From Lota lota (lineage: Eukaryota > Chordata > Actinopteri > Gadiformes > Lotidae), in NCBI GenBank assembly GCA_026745465.1, contig JACYXH010000236.1:53501-117500 (forward strand): a DNA stretch of 64,000 nucleotides, read 5' to 3'. Under the pieces are notes generated by a model. It saw nothing but the letters and a program-made list of their open reading frames with translations. It searched no databases and was not told the DNA's origin. The position numbers were made by a program, and so were the translations under genes. Shown one piece after another: positions 49,075 through 63,711 of this stretch (position 1 is the first letter of the stretch; each line of letters begins with the position of its first letter).

Positions 49075-52000
49075 ACGGGGGGAATCTATTAACTGCCAAA
49101 GTGGGATGTCCTTTCTGAGGTAAACGTCCCCATCACAGTGATGTAATAATATTCTAGGAATGAAGTGCTTGCGCAGGACACCGTGAGCGCGTGCAGCCGA
49201 GAATCTCAAGAAAAGAAACGCCACATTAGCAGTGTGGCTAGGCCTAAAATACATCAAGTCATTTTCCTAGACGAAAGAGTATATTTATAGAGGGTAGGCC
49301 TTGTTAAGTTTTCCAATGGTTTCATGAATCTTTTAACAGAGTGCGCTCAAGTCTGGCAATTTAATAGGGCTGACCCAGTGAATCCAATATGCTGCATCTC
49401 CATTACAGCACACAATTCGTCCAAGCCATCGCAGTGGAACCATCGTACTAGTCCACAGGCCATCTTTCCTGATGCTGAGATGACATCTTTTGAACAAATG
49501 TGTCTGTGGATTGAATTAAGATAGTCTAATGTAGATTTGAAGTTGTGCCGACTTATTTCAAGCCATGTTTTTCCATCTTAAAAGGGTTTGTGTGGCTCAG
49601 TAAATACAGGCCTCTCCGTGTTTCCCCAGACAGTAATGGGTACGTTCCAGTGTGTCCACCCAGTAGCATAGTGACACGTCTCCCAGATACCAGAATGCAC
49701 TGCTTCCCCCTTCACATTGTGGCACAAGCTCAAATGGTTGCTAGGTCATTTGTCAGTGGATTCCTCATTGAAGCTCTGTCTGCAGGTATAATTAGTTTTG
49801 TTGAAAAGGTAATTGGGGACCTAATCAACACAAATGACCCCAATCATTGTTTTGAGCTGAAGCAAAAGCTCCTTTATGCTTTACAACAGGCCTGCATGTC
49901 AGCGGCCTGTTGTAGGCCCACCAAATTGGGGTTGTAATGTGAATGTCAAGAATACACTTCCTTCATCATCAAAATAACTACTATCCATCATTGTCCAAAA
50001 CAAATAATAAGTAGCTTGTGGGTAATAATAAGGATAACCCTGGAATGAAAACAAATTCTACTCACCACTCACTTTTCAATCCACACCGTGGTCCTTACAC
50101 ACGGGAATTGACCAAGCAACGAAACGGCAGTGATTAATAACTCATGGGTGACTTTCATTTATGAATAACATTAAAATGGATGAGTCCCAGTCGGCCCGAT
50201 ATTGACGTCCCATTCACCCGGACACACACACAGGAAATACATAAACACCACAGCAGGCGCATTCTTTACGCAGAAATGTATGAAGGCCACATGTGGATTA
50301 TTCTTTTTTTTTCTTCTGGGTTTACAGTCAGAAGTCTGAGAATAAAGTGAGAATTGAGTTTAAAATCGGAATGCTGAACACACGTCAAAGACGAACGACG
50401 AGGAGTCGTTGCAATTCCATATACAAATATGTATTCCTCGATATACCTAAATATATATATATATTCAATTGTATAAATATATATAAATAAAAAACAAGGT
50501 ATGTGAACGAGCTGTGCATGTTAACGTACTGTGTCTTGGTTGGGATGCGGTGACTCGGTCATTAGTATCTTCAGTGTTACATCAACGCACCATAAAGTGA
50601 GAAACTGTTGATCAACCTACATCTTATCGACCTCGTCAAATGGTTGAATTTAGAGCGCCTGTCACTTATTCAACTGACCCACCTCCCACTGAATAACCCG
50701 GTTACGTTGGGCCATTGTTAACGCAGTAATACATTTGCCCTTGGAACCTCAATGCTTATCTTTCCATCATACGCCCACTCATGTCACTAGAGGGCCGATT
50801 TTGAAATGGTTTATAATGGCTAATCACAATCTGGTGGTCAATTAGGTGCCTAGTGCTGCAGCTTCACATCTTTTGGAAGGCTAATCTTGTACATGATAGA
50901 ATTGTTGGCTATGAATACTAAGTATCTCAAATATGAAATGTGTAGTGTAGAAGAGATAAGACCAGTAACACAAAACCAAATAAGGCCAAGCTGGTACTGC
51001 AAGTGGGACACGCTCAATCTGTGTGGCTAAAGTGAATCATTGTATTTGGGTTGAACTGAAACTGAGCTGATGCTGTTTGGCATCTGTAATATCATGTTTT
51101 CCTCATCAACCATACATTCTATTCAAAATGCAGCACATAGAATGAGCAAGGGTGTCAGGTTCTTCGCACTCTGGCATCCTCGTTAAAAGAAAGCATTGAG
51201 TGGGTCTGAAATCGGAAACAACAGCCCTTACGATTCCCCAACCACAGAGGTCTCATTAAGAATAGAATGGCTGATCAAACAGGGCAATGTCTCCCCAAGC
51301 CAAGGGTCCGGTGTCAGGGTGCATAAAGAGAGTGTAACTGAAGCGGTGGAAAGGTTCGCCCCATCACGGTCACTCATTTATCCGCTGGCCATGGAGACCA
51401 AGTGTTCTCAGCTTCCCGAGTGATGACTTTCCCAGTAGGCATTCTGTCTGGAGCTTCAATTAGCCCGGAAACATCAGTGAGACTGTGTGTGTGTGTAACT
51501 CACACCCCGTCGCAAATGAGAGCGCCGAAACAAATCAATGGTGAAACATTGCATGGCTCTCCTTCTCAAGTCTGGGTTCTGACCGGGGCTAGTTGGAATT
51601 AACTGGGTTCAAGCAAGTACTGGGATAATGGGGATCACCAGGGGATTTTAAGGCTGAAACAAGATGCTTTCTCTTCCCCCCCCCCCCCCCCCCCCCCCAC
51701 CACATCAGTCAACCAATACACAGAATTCCCTTCCCCTGCAAATAGCCTAACAATTATTTCTGGCCCAAAATGAGCAGTCATTTCCGAAATAAATGATTGA
51801 GTCAATAATTGAAGGAGGGTTGACCAGTTTTAATACAGGCAATTGTCTTTGCCACATTACACATTCAGAATGTAGGATCATTGGAACGCATCTGTGGCAG
51901 GAGAGGGAAGAATGTGTAACAGACAGGTTTTATTTAGTCTCATACTCTCTACCGCTTCCTTTTATTCTCTCCTTCTCACCCTCATTGAACAAGCATGCAG

Positions 52001-53080
52001 ATCAACTTCTGTAGTAGGCCACACAAACTATTGTACACAGGGGTTAGTAAGATCCCAATATATTATCATTTTGACTTGAAAATAAAAAAACATATCAAAA
52101 CAATAATATGAAGGAAACACCCAACACATAGTACAGTACATGGGTACCAAAAACAAAGACAACGGATCACGCAAGACCAGAATCTTTTTACTCTGCTTGA
52201 TTAAGATAAAAACTGAACTTATTTTGAAAGTAGCCCACTATGTACACACACGTGTTTGTCGTATCACCCAACCGACCATGCCAAACCACAATCAGGTATG
52301 CAAGCTTAATGCTTAAAGCGCCTTCAAAAGGCCAAAATGGTATAGCTTTGGGCGGACAACCATCCAAGCAACTGTTTTGAAATCAGCCTTGAACAAGAGT
52401 ACTTTCTAAAACCATTTTGAAAGGTTCCATTTCTGACTGCAGTAGGTGTACAGTTAAGTACAGTACAGACATTTGCAATCTTAGAAAAGCCAAAATTAGA
52501 AATAGTGTCACAAAACGAAAAAAAATTGGATCGGAAAAGAAAAGAAAATTGCACTCAATTTTCTCAGATAATTGCACTTGATGCTGTTAGCACTTCCATT
52601 AACAGCAACCTTGAATAAAAGGTACAACACAACAGTCATCAAAACGTTATCGTCATTCTTTCTTCCAAAGCCAGATCTACTGACTGTCGTAACCACTACT
52701 GTGTGAACACATTCAGTGCGCCACGTTTAAAGAGAACCAACAAAGCAAGGAGACAATTCATCACAGGCTGCAGTGTGGCGGTGGGAGTTCCAGATGTGAG
52801 GGCTGCTCTTAAATCCACTTTACGAGGCACGAATGCAATGCTGTCAAGTTTGTTTTTCAAAGGGAATAGCACATGGGGTGATAAAAAAAAAAAGCCTGTG
52901 ATGCTGAAACATTCGAATAAACAAAGCATAAAAATAAAAAACAAACAAATTAACCGGCAAATGATTCTTCTGGAGTCACTATATTGGGTGGCATTGTAGT
53001 CTGAAGTGGCGATGTGTGACTTGAGAGTGTGCGCCATCCACATAAATTAAGAATTAGGTTTCATGATGCCATCGAGATAA

Positions 53081-53086
53081 TTTATT
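53081..53086 (-). terminator. possible lurap1l poly(A) signal
   Basis: AATAAA on the minus strand about 150 nt after the lurap1l stop. Others may exist further down; use is unproven. Confidence 0.4.
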
Positions 53087-53235
53087 CATTACAACCTGGC
53101 GCCCACTTTTTGCTACGAGAGTCGATCCGAACGTCTTTTTCAAAACAGATAAAAATCGTATCATTTCTGCACATCCTTCCTTTTAAAAACACATTAAAAT
53201 AGTCCGGATCAAGCACCACAGTGAGCTTCTGATCT

Positions 53236-56226
<2,991 letters not shown>

Positions 56227-57206
56227 GTTAAAATAAAAATGTAATACAAAGTGCCCGTGCAATGCTGTATTAGCGCGGTGCAATCACTGCCAGTGGTGCC
56301 GAGCCGTCAGCGCAGCAAATTATGGGGGTCCGACCTCAAAACTACTCCCAATGACTTCATAAGTAAAGAATAGGTCTGTGACTGGTAGGCTATAGGGGTG
56401 GTGAAGGAACCGGGGCAAACTATCCACAACGAGCAAGTAACCGCTCTCCACTCTGAAAGGAGGACGTTTGGAATACACTTGTTGCCCAGAACGTCGTTCA
56501 TAAATGCAAACGGATGATTATCTGAAGAAAACGCTGGAGGCTCGCAAATATATATATATATACAACCTCGGTAGGATGGACCGGCCCGGCGTTGGTAGAA
56601 GTCCGCGCATAGAACAGTGCGGACGTCGTGCGGCGGGACCGTTTGATTAGAAAACGTGCTTTGCGTAGACACACCCAGACGCCGCCTGAAACCCGACACC
56701 CCGGACAGGTGTGACAGAAACCACACAGATGCAGGCCTTTTCTATATGCTGGACGAGTAGATTATACTCTTACGTTTAGTCCGGTTGTATTTACATATAT
56801 GACTCGGATTAGTGCGTGTCCTCTATTTCCCAGTTATTGAGTGTATAATAATTATGCCTAAATATGCCTAATATCACTTTAGACTTAAACTTTTTTTGAA
56901 TCACCGTTGTTAGCACACATTATGTTTTAGGCCTGCAGGAAAATGAACAAAGAAGAATTGAAATGCAAGTTTTGAGTTTAATAAAACATACGATGAATAG
57001 CAAATGTCTGTGTATTTTATATTTCACCAGTTACGCCTCTCAATTCATGCCTTTCTGTTTCTGGGGTTGCACAATTGCACCCCCCTGTGGATGTAAAAAC
57101 TCCAGCAAGATGGTGTCTCAAAGAGTCATAAATTGTTGGTTAACAATGTAATCTTTGATTGTGTCCGATATGTAGACCTATGTTTTACCTCATTCTATTT
57201 CAAGTT
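56227..57206 (-). other. lurap1l 5' flank and tyrp1 3' flank
   Basis: The first 500 nt upstream of lurap1l are GC-richer with CpGs and probably hold its promoter and 5' UTR; no clear TATA box. The rest is AT-rich. The long open frame at 56307-56726 on the minus strand matches nothing known. Confidence 0.5.
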
Positions 57207-57241
57207 TTTATTCGGTTTAGTTACAGTAAAGTGTAACGGAT

Positions 57242-57247
57242 TTTATT
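57242..57247 (-). terminator. possible tyrp1 poly(A) signal
   Basis: AATAAA on the minus strand about 680 nt after the tyrp1 stop; a second lies at 57207-57212. Confidence 0.35.
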
Positions 57248-57847
57248 GACTTCACAACCGTTATGTATTTAAAGACATACAAAAACATAAACAACTTTAA
57301 ACAAAAATGGCAACATACAGCAACACTGATTACTATGGGAATTACATTTGAGTGGTTGTCTATTAATTTGCATTCCAAACTCCTATAACGTAAAAGCACA
57401 CTTTTGATATTCATTCATTCTATTCATGTTTGTGTAAAAAGATTAGAACCATTATCTGATTGTTGCAGCCTTGCATTTGATGAATCACAATCATATAAGT
57501 GTCTTTACATTATTTTCAAAACCAAATTACTTTAAATAAATAAACATTTGTAATCCTCAGTCTTCAACTAAGCTACCACTGGTCTATTGTATCAGTTAAG
57601 AAAATACTACTGACTTATTTTCTCCTCCATATTCTTTCTTCTTCAAAATAGGTTTATACTGCCCTGCATTGTGTATTTATGGGAGACCAGTGCTTCATGT
57701 TCAAACCAATCCCACTGTTTCAAATGATGTGTCGTTATATCATACCCTCACACTATTCACCCATTTGTGTGTTTGTAGACATCTTAACAAATGACACACA
57801 AGTGTATAGCTGCATGTCCTTTAAATGAAACCTGGAGTGTTCCAGAC

Positions 57848-57939
57848 CAGCGATTGGTCAATAGAGACCACAGGGCATTCTAGAAGCCCACCGATTGGTC
57901 TAGAATGACCATGGGGCGTGATCTAGACCACTGATTGGC
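57848..57939. repeat. about 41-bp tandem repeat overlapping the tyrp1 stop
   Basis: GATTGG recurs at 57852, 57893 and 57933, each followed and preceded by similar sequence (ACCA, TCTAGA, GGGC). On the minus strand the first unit includes the last codons and stop of tyrp1. Confidence 0.7.
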
Positions 57940-58110
57940 TCTTTTCGTCGTCATAGCGCTGGTATTGTTCTCCCAGCAGGGGCTGGCGGCCTTCCATCCC
58001 GTTGGACTTGTTGCGCAGGGCGCAGGTGGCGGCGGCAAATACGATGGCAACAAGGAGGAGGGAGGCCACGATCACAATGATGATGATCTCAGTCATGGTG
58101 AAGGGTTGAG
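57923..58110 (-). CDS. tyrp1: tyrp1 coding exon 7 (transmembrane helix and tail)
   Basis: [20 protein letters not shown] is the membrane helix; [21 protein letters not shown] and stop TAG (57925-57923) form the cytoplasmic tail. Acceptor CCGCAG. Confidence 0.97.
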
Positions 58111-58809
58111 CTGCGGGTCATATGGATAAAGACAGCCATAATTACCGTGCTTGTCAATATGGCGTCAAACATTAGCAGGTTCATATCCCTCTGGTAGTAA
58201 TAATTGACCCTCTTGGGGTCAGAGGTCAGCAACTTATGATTGAATGAACAAATAAAATAAAATAAATGAGGTAAATTAATCAAATGTTTCTTTAATTTAA
58301 ATGTATATTTTGCGTTGAATTGCATGAAACTGAATCGAATTTGAGTGAATCTAAGATTGGGGAGTTTGGGTTGTGTTGGACAATTGATGACATGCTGTCA
58401 CTGTAACAGGAGCCTGAAAAGAGTCACTAATGCCTGAGTGAGTCGGTCAATGAGCCCGCTAATGTTTCATGTTTGCGCCTAGCATTCCATACCTGGCCAC
58501 ACAGCCTCGTAGGAGTAGCCGAGGTTCTCCGGGGCGGTGATAAACATGTCAGCGTTGGTGACCGGGGGCCAGAAGGGAACCATGTTGTAGCCTCTGTTGT
58601 GACCGATGGGGGCGTTCTCGTCCGGGTAGACAGCCTGCTCTGTTGGACGGTCAAGATGGAGATTGAGCTGTTAGCTGTTAGCTGTTTGCTGTTAGTTGTC
58701 AGCTGTTTGATGTTAGCGTCACTTACTATTTGTTTACAAAGCATTGAGGGATGGATAGATTGGTAGATGGATGGAGAGAGGGAGGGAGGTGAATATATGA
58801 AGATAGATA

Positions 58810-58874
<65 letters not shown>

Positions 58875-58960
58875 AGATAGATAGATAGATAGATAGAGAG
58901 ATAGATAGATAGATAGATAAATTGAAAGATAGATAGATAGATGGATAGATAGATAGACAT

Positions 58961-59056
<96 letters not shown>

Positions 59057-61994
59057 GCTAGCACATACTCATAAATGCTCTAAATCATACAGATACCAAG
59101 CAATTATAAGTTGACCATAAAAAAATACAACAGGACTTCTGGGAAAACGACAGTTTTCCTCGCCAACACCAACCGGGGCCGTGTCTCCTCAGCCACTCGT
59201 CGAAGATGGCGTCGGTGTAGGTATGGAGCAGGACGAAGATGGGGTCGTTGGGGGAGAGGTGGGTCTGGCCGCCGGTGCCGTTCAGGAACAGATGGGCCAG
59301 GTTGTGCAGGCTCCTGACCGCCGGGTCGTAATTCCCCTGGGGGGCGCTGTAGCCTGCGGACGGAGCATTTCATAGAAACGGTTGGGACCCAATGCATTGA
59401 GTCAGAGCTGGAGGCTTTTATATGTGTGTACGTGTGTGTGTGTATGTATGTGTGAGTGTGTGTATGTGAGTGTATAACACTATTTTTGGATTTTGGTTTA
59501 AGTACAAATAATATGTTTGGGTGCCTATGGATGTGGCCATTTTGTAATTTAAACTTGTATATTACACTATAGTAGGGTCATTTTGCAGACACTTTCATCC
59601 AAAGCGACTCAGTGTGAATTGAGGTACATGTCATTACGGAGTAGGTAGAGGTTAGCAGGCATCGTGTTCTAGGATGCCCACGGGCCTGCGGACCGGGGTG
59701 GGGGGGGATCGAACCCAGCACCTTCAGGCCTGGGAGTCAAACCCCTAACCGCGCTAATCGTCGCATGGCCCCCGGCTGCGTGTCCCGTAGCGGACCTTCG
59801 ATGGTGTTCCGGAAGCTCTCGGAGGAGGTGGAGTAGTAGGGTGGGGTGTCGAAGGCGTTGACCTGCAGACAGTCGGCCACGTCCTGGGCCTCTGGGAGCC
59901 TCTGCACCATGGGCCGGTCGACGTTCCCCGCCGGGTTCCTCCGGATGGGGGCCGTCTCGGAGCCTGGGGGGGGGGGGGGGGGGACAAGGAGTCGCGGGGA
60001 GAGAGTGAGGTGGAGTGCCACGCGGTGCTGGGACGGGCAGCTTTGGGATGCTGTGATCCATAGGGTTCAGGGTTGCTCGGTTCGGGGAGATTTGCCGTCG
60101 ATTTGGCGAGTTCAAAAAGAGCAGCGCGGAATTGCACCACCGCCGGTAATGCTCAATAAGCTGTCACCAGGGGCTGTGGTCACATGTCAACGCGTGTCTT
60201 GCTATGCAGCCGGCGGCTTTTAAAGTAATCCTGGAGGCTTGTAGTCTTTTCAAAGGGATTGCTTTCCTGGTGTCACAGTGCGCTATGTGTTGCGTTTATA
60301 ATGTCTTCATCAACATCAAACAAGACGTTGCGTAGGCCTCCTACCACTAGGTGTTTCGTACGTGTACTCATGTAAAAAAAGAAAAAGCCAGTTTGTCTGC
60401 ACCCAACGTCATTACTTTTAACCCCTGGGGACTAACAGGGGACTCGTGGTAACAACAACAAAAGGTGTGACGTACTGTTGCAGATGGTGCCCATGGTGTC
60501 GTAGTCCTCCACGCTCTCACACACCACCCTCCACTGGGAGAAGATCGAGTTGGGGCTCAGGGAGTTCATGTCGAAGCTGTTGCGCGCGCCCATCAGGTCG
60601 TCCGTGCAGATGTCGCACGTTTGGCCGCCGATGGCGAAGTTCCAGTAGGGCAGCGCGAAGGAGGGGTCCTGCAGCATATCCTGATTTGGACGGAACGACA
60701 AATACTGTAATGTCAGGGGATCAATATGAAACAGTACAGTTGTGGCGATCTTGGTCCAAATCTGGATGATTGACGTTAAATTGACTGGTGATTGGTACGA
60801 ATAAGTCAAATTAGACCAGATTCATGTTCATAAAAGGCAATTGCATTTGTCAAATGCCATCGGTTGGGAACACCTGGGACTAGACAGATAAATAAATACA
60901 TTTATTAAATATAGTGATTGTAGGCCTATGTCAGAAGTGAATAAAAAAACAAACACGTCGTTATATTTATCGCAAATACGTTGTCAAATAAACGAATACA
61001 ATAAAGCATATTATTATTATATTTTGATGCTTGTATTTGATTGGCTTACCTGCATATCTCTCTCGAGCTGGAGCAGATGGTATCTGTGCCACGTCACAAA
61101 TCCAGGCCCCTCGTGCGAGAAGTCCACCCCGCCGAAACTGGCCTGCCCGGCGCCCAGGAAGGTCTTGCTCACGGAGTAATAGTGGGACCACACGAAGAAG
61201 TTGTAGATGGTCACGTTCTCGAACTGCACGGTGTTCTCGTCCGGCCCGAAGATCTCCTCGTAGCGGCGGGTGGCGATCACAAGGTCCGGGTGCACGGTGC
61301 GCTTGGCCTGGTCCAAGGCGCTCACGAACGCTCTCTTCTCCTCCGCGCTGAGCAGCATCACGTCCCGTCTCACTGGAGCATGAGGGGGGGGGGGGGGTTT
61401 CTTTGTTTCTTTGTTTCTTAACCTTTTAAACTTAGAATATGCTACCGTTTGCAAGCTTACACAGCATACAATTATTAACTTCAATTATTTATACTTTGCT
61501 CTGCTCTGTAGGTCTACTGGTGAAGTAAAATACATACATCCGTTAATTTTCACCCATAAATGTAAGATTATATAATGTAATATAATACAGTAGGCCTACA
61601 ATTATAACTCAAAAAGAAAATATAAACACTTTCACTTACCCACAGAGACTGCCTCGTCACAGTTAACACCCGTGAATCCGTGTCTACAACGCCCGCAATT
61701 ATAGCCGCTAAAGTTCCTGCTGCACTGACACGAGCGCGCAAAGAAGCGCACGGGCCATCGCTCTCGGTCGTCACGTCCGTCGTGGGGGTACTGCGGGCCG
61801 TGGGGGCGTGAGTCCACCGTCAACGCGACACACTGTCCGCGTCCAGAGCTCGAACCGCACTGGTCGTTGGCCAGGCCGAACGGAGACGGACAGCACTCTG
61901 CGCTCCTCAGGCCGTCAGGTGTGACGCACTCCCGGGGGAACTGCGCGCTGACAAACCCGGCGCCGAGGAGGACTAAAAATCCGCACTTCAACAT
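57923..61994 (-). CDS. tyrp1: tyrp1, tyrosinase-related protein 1, complete, seven coding exons
   Basis: Melanosomal type I membrane glycoprotein of the tyrosinase family; it acts in eumelanin synthesis (DHICA oxidation in mouse) and stabilises tyrosinase. The seven exons give 521 residues: signal peptide (1-17, before QFPREC), Cys-rich EGF-like part (to about 115), metal site A with His182, His205 and His214, metal site B with His367, His371 and His394, one transmembrane helix (about 467-489), and a short tail with the sorting signal [12 protein letters not shown] and C-terminal QSVV. N-glycosylation sites are visible at NFSG, NVT, NSS and NGT. Length and every exon junction match human TYRP1. 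Teleosts have tyrp1a and tyrp1b; I cannot decide which this is. It lies head-to-tail with lurap1l and divergent from the gene at 63363. Confidence 0.97.
58493..58639 (-). CDS. tyrp1: tyrp1 coding exon 6
   Basis: [40 protein letters not shown] and YSYEAVWP. The acceptor CAACAG (not the CAG 5 nt later) keeps the frame and the human length. Donor GTATGG. Confidence 0.96.
58814..59054. repeat. compound (TA)n-(GATA)n-(GACA)n array
   Basis: TA at 58814-58870, degenerate GATA to about 58957, GACA at 58959-59000 and GATA to 59054, in tyrp1 intron 5. Confidence 0.97.
59174..59353 (-). CDS. tyrp1: tyrp1 coding exon 5 (metal site B)
   Basis: [40 protein letters not shown] and [19 protein letters not shown] with the three site-B histidines. 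Acceptor CCGCAG, donor GTTGGT. Confidence 0.97.
59580..59755 (-). mobile_element. tRNA-derived SINE, minus orientation, best copy
   Basis: TTTTGCAGACACTTTCATCC is the inverted 3' tail; the inverted head ends GGGATCGAACCCAGCACC and GGGAGTCAAACCCCTAACC. The longest copy of this family in the window, in tyrp1 intron 4. Confidence 0.65.
59796..59963 (-). CDS. tyrp1: tyrp1 coding exon 4
   Basis: [20 protein letters not shown] to [14 protein letters not shown]. The acceptor follows a poly-C run. The donor GTCCGC is unusual but is the one that keeps phase with exon 5. A SINE copy begins about 40 nt downstream. Confidence 0.93.
60476..60680 (-). CDS. tyrp1: tyrp1 coding exon 3
   Basis: [20 protein letters not shown], then [15 protein letters not shown] and [20 protein letters not shown]. 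Acceptor AATCAG, donor GTACGT, phase 1 out. Confidence 0.98.
61050..61372 (-). CDS. tyrp1: tyrp1 coding exon 2 (metal site A)
   Basis: [20 protein letters not shown] to LLQLERDMQ. Holds WSHYYS and [15 protein letters not shown] with the three site-A histidines. Acceptor CTCCAG, donor GTAAGC. Confidence 0.98.
61640..61994 (-). CDS. tyrp1: tyrp1 coding exon 1
   Basis: Signal peptide and Cys-rich region; [20 protein letters not shown], then [17 protein letters not shown]. Donor GTAAGT, phase 1 out. Confidence 0.97.
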
Positions 61995-62142
61995 ATTCCC
62001 TCAAAAAAGATGGTTCTAAAAATGTTAACTCAAAAATGTTAAGCTTGTTTCCTTAAAAACACCGCCCCGGCAACTGGCTTAGCCTCAATGTTTTGTCTCG
62101 ACTAACAAGGCCCCAATTGCACCGCAGAAGAGGAGCGTCGGC

Positions 62143-62150
62143 CTTAAATA
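62143..62150 (-). promoter_or_regulatory. possible tyrp1 TATA-like element
   Basis: TATTTAAG on the minus strand about 150 nt upstream of the tyrp1 ATG, a plausible distance for a short 5' UTR. An E-box-like CTATGTGATGA lies 50 nt further up (62208-62198), only a partial match to the M-box of pigment genes. Confidence 0.3.
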
Positions 62151-62259
62151 GCGGATTAGCGCATGGTTTGGTGAATTCTTTAGTAGCCCTCGTGATCTCA
62201 TCACATAGCCAGGGGGCTCGGAAGTGTGATGCAGTCAGCCATAATGGCATTCATCTAAA

Positions 62260-62907
62260 AAACTAGTTAATGTGATACAGAATCGAATCTAACACTTAAA
62301 TAAATAATCTCTTATAAATCATCAGGAATGATCAAATCACTAGATCCAAACTTAAGGCATTGATGATAATATCATGTGTATTAGGATATCTCCAACTGAA
62401 TGATCTATCTAATGTTGTATCAATAATGAGCCCTTTTTAGACCTTTACGTATTTTTTTCTGTTGTATTTTGATTTCCATGACATGCTATATTGAAAGTGT
62501 TTGCCTCATAATGACAGCACGAAAATAAATTTGCCATAGCTAATAGACAGGCCCAATTGGGCTTTTGGGCAAGAGAAGGTGTTTGCAGTACCACTTAACC
62601 TCTTTAAATGAACACAGAACTGCTAGGGATGGTTTGAATGCAATGAACCCTGTTTTTAATGTTTTGAAAATAATAGGTATTCTTTTTTGCAAAGAGTTCA
62701 CAATGACGGGCTGTAACTGAAAACAGTTGCACACGTTCATTCGTTTGCTTAGTATTGTCAATATAAAAAATGTAATAACAGCTCTGGGCAATTTCTATAA
62801 ACTTGTCCTTTATTTTATAGTAAACAAAATAGTACTGTTGATCATTGGACTGGTTCGACAAAGGACAACTTTCCCTTTCAAGGTAATTTGACTGTTCCGA
62901 TCCCCCC

Positions 62908-62938
<31 letters not shown>

Positions 62939-63290
62939 ACACCTAATTTATCCATATGACCCTCAGGGCTCAGTAGCAACACATGAGGACCTGGACATGA
63001 AGGGGTCCACTGTGTGTGTGTGTGTGTGTGCGTGTTTGTGTGTATGTGTGTCTGTGTGTCGAAAGACACGTCATGATTGTCAAAACTGTACATGGATATT
63101 TTCTCTTTGGGGGTATGCATTTTAATAATCCAAATAAAGTTATTTCTTTCTGTCCGTCAGTCTGTCTGTCTGTCTGTCTGTTTCTTTCTCAGTAGGGATA
63201 ACAAAGACAAAGACAAGATATCGAAGACCTGCAGTGAGTAACGTTAAGGGCACAGCTTTTGTTTGTCTGCCTCAATCGGTAAAGTTATAA
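62260..63290. other. intergenic between tyrp1 and the 63363 gene
   Basis: AT-rich DNA with poly-C and (CA)n at 62901-62942, (GT)n near 63012-63030 and a TCTG run near 63160. No gene seen. Confidence 0.65.
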
Positions 63291-63362
63291 TTGGTGTTTA
63301 GAATAAGATGTAAACACTCAGGGGTACCCACTTCAGCTAACAGGCAACCGGAGGTGGACAAG

Positions 63363-63711
63363 ATGGCAGACAGCATGCCCCAGCTTAACATTAAAGGGGA
63401 GAAGAGGAGGAGAGTTCAGGGTTACGAGACTGCTTTTATCTCAGAGACTGAGAATGTCAACCAAAGGGGAAAAAAAACGTCTATGCTCTTAAGCCAAAGG
63501 TAGGTCAAGTGCAAAACATAAATAATCATGAATCGATTATATGTTTTTCCAAAAGCATATCTCTTCTTTTTCATCAGGCCTGTGTTTCAGTCTGGAATGG
63601 AACTTATTAACGAGTCACATGTGCTTCACATTGGAAATCATAATACCAGCTCGGCTCTGTCGTTCCAAAATAAGGGCGTTACAGTACGGATTACAGAAAG
63701 CTGGTTCAAAG
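63363..63711 (+). CDS. unrecognised gene, first two coding exons, partial at the window end
   Basis: I do not recognise this protein. ATG at 63363 in a good context (ACAAGATGG) opens MADSMPQLNIKGEKRRRVQG, then YETAFISETENVNQRGKKTS, to donor GTAGGT (exon end 63499, phase 2). Acceptor TTTTTCATCAG at 63577 opens the second exon at 63578: PVFQSGMELINESHVLHIGN, then TSSALSFQNKGVTVRITESW, FK, donor GTAGAA at 63712. The phases of the two exons agree, and both frames are open throughout. The first exon is basic and polar (KRRR); the second looks beta-strand-rich. No signal peptide or membrane segment. It diverges from tyrp1 with 1.4 kb between the start codons. It could also be a chance pair of open frames. 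Confidence 0.5.

Larger units (their letters stand above)
41400..53080. other. intergenic between mpdz and lurap1l
   Basis: Mainly AT-rich DNA with (TC)n at 42510-42576, poly-G near 44019, (GT)n at 44688-44720, (GA)n at 48972-49072 and poly-C at 51676-51699. Stretches at 41915-42080, 44060-44170 and 49770-49930 have TAAT-type motifs and few repeats and may be conserved non-coding DNA. No gene supported. Confidence 0.6.

Noticed and set aside
49545-49937. 130-residue open frame
   Set aside because: No homology recognised. The composition fits AT-rich non-coding DNA; kept instead as a possible conserved element.
56307-56726. 139-residue minus-strand frame upstream of lurap1l
   Set aside because: Lies where the lurap1l promoter and 5' UTR are expected; includes a (TA)n read as Tyr-Ile; no homology.
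62198-62208. M-box (MITF site) for tyrp1
   Set aside because: CTATGTGATGA lacks the CATGTG core; noted only as a partial match.
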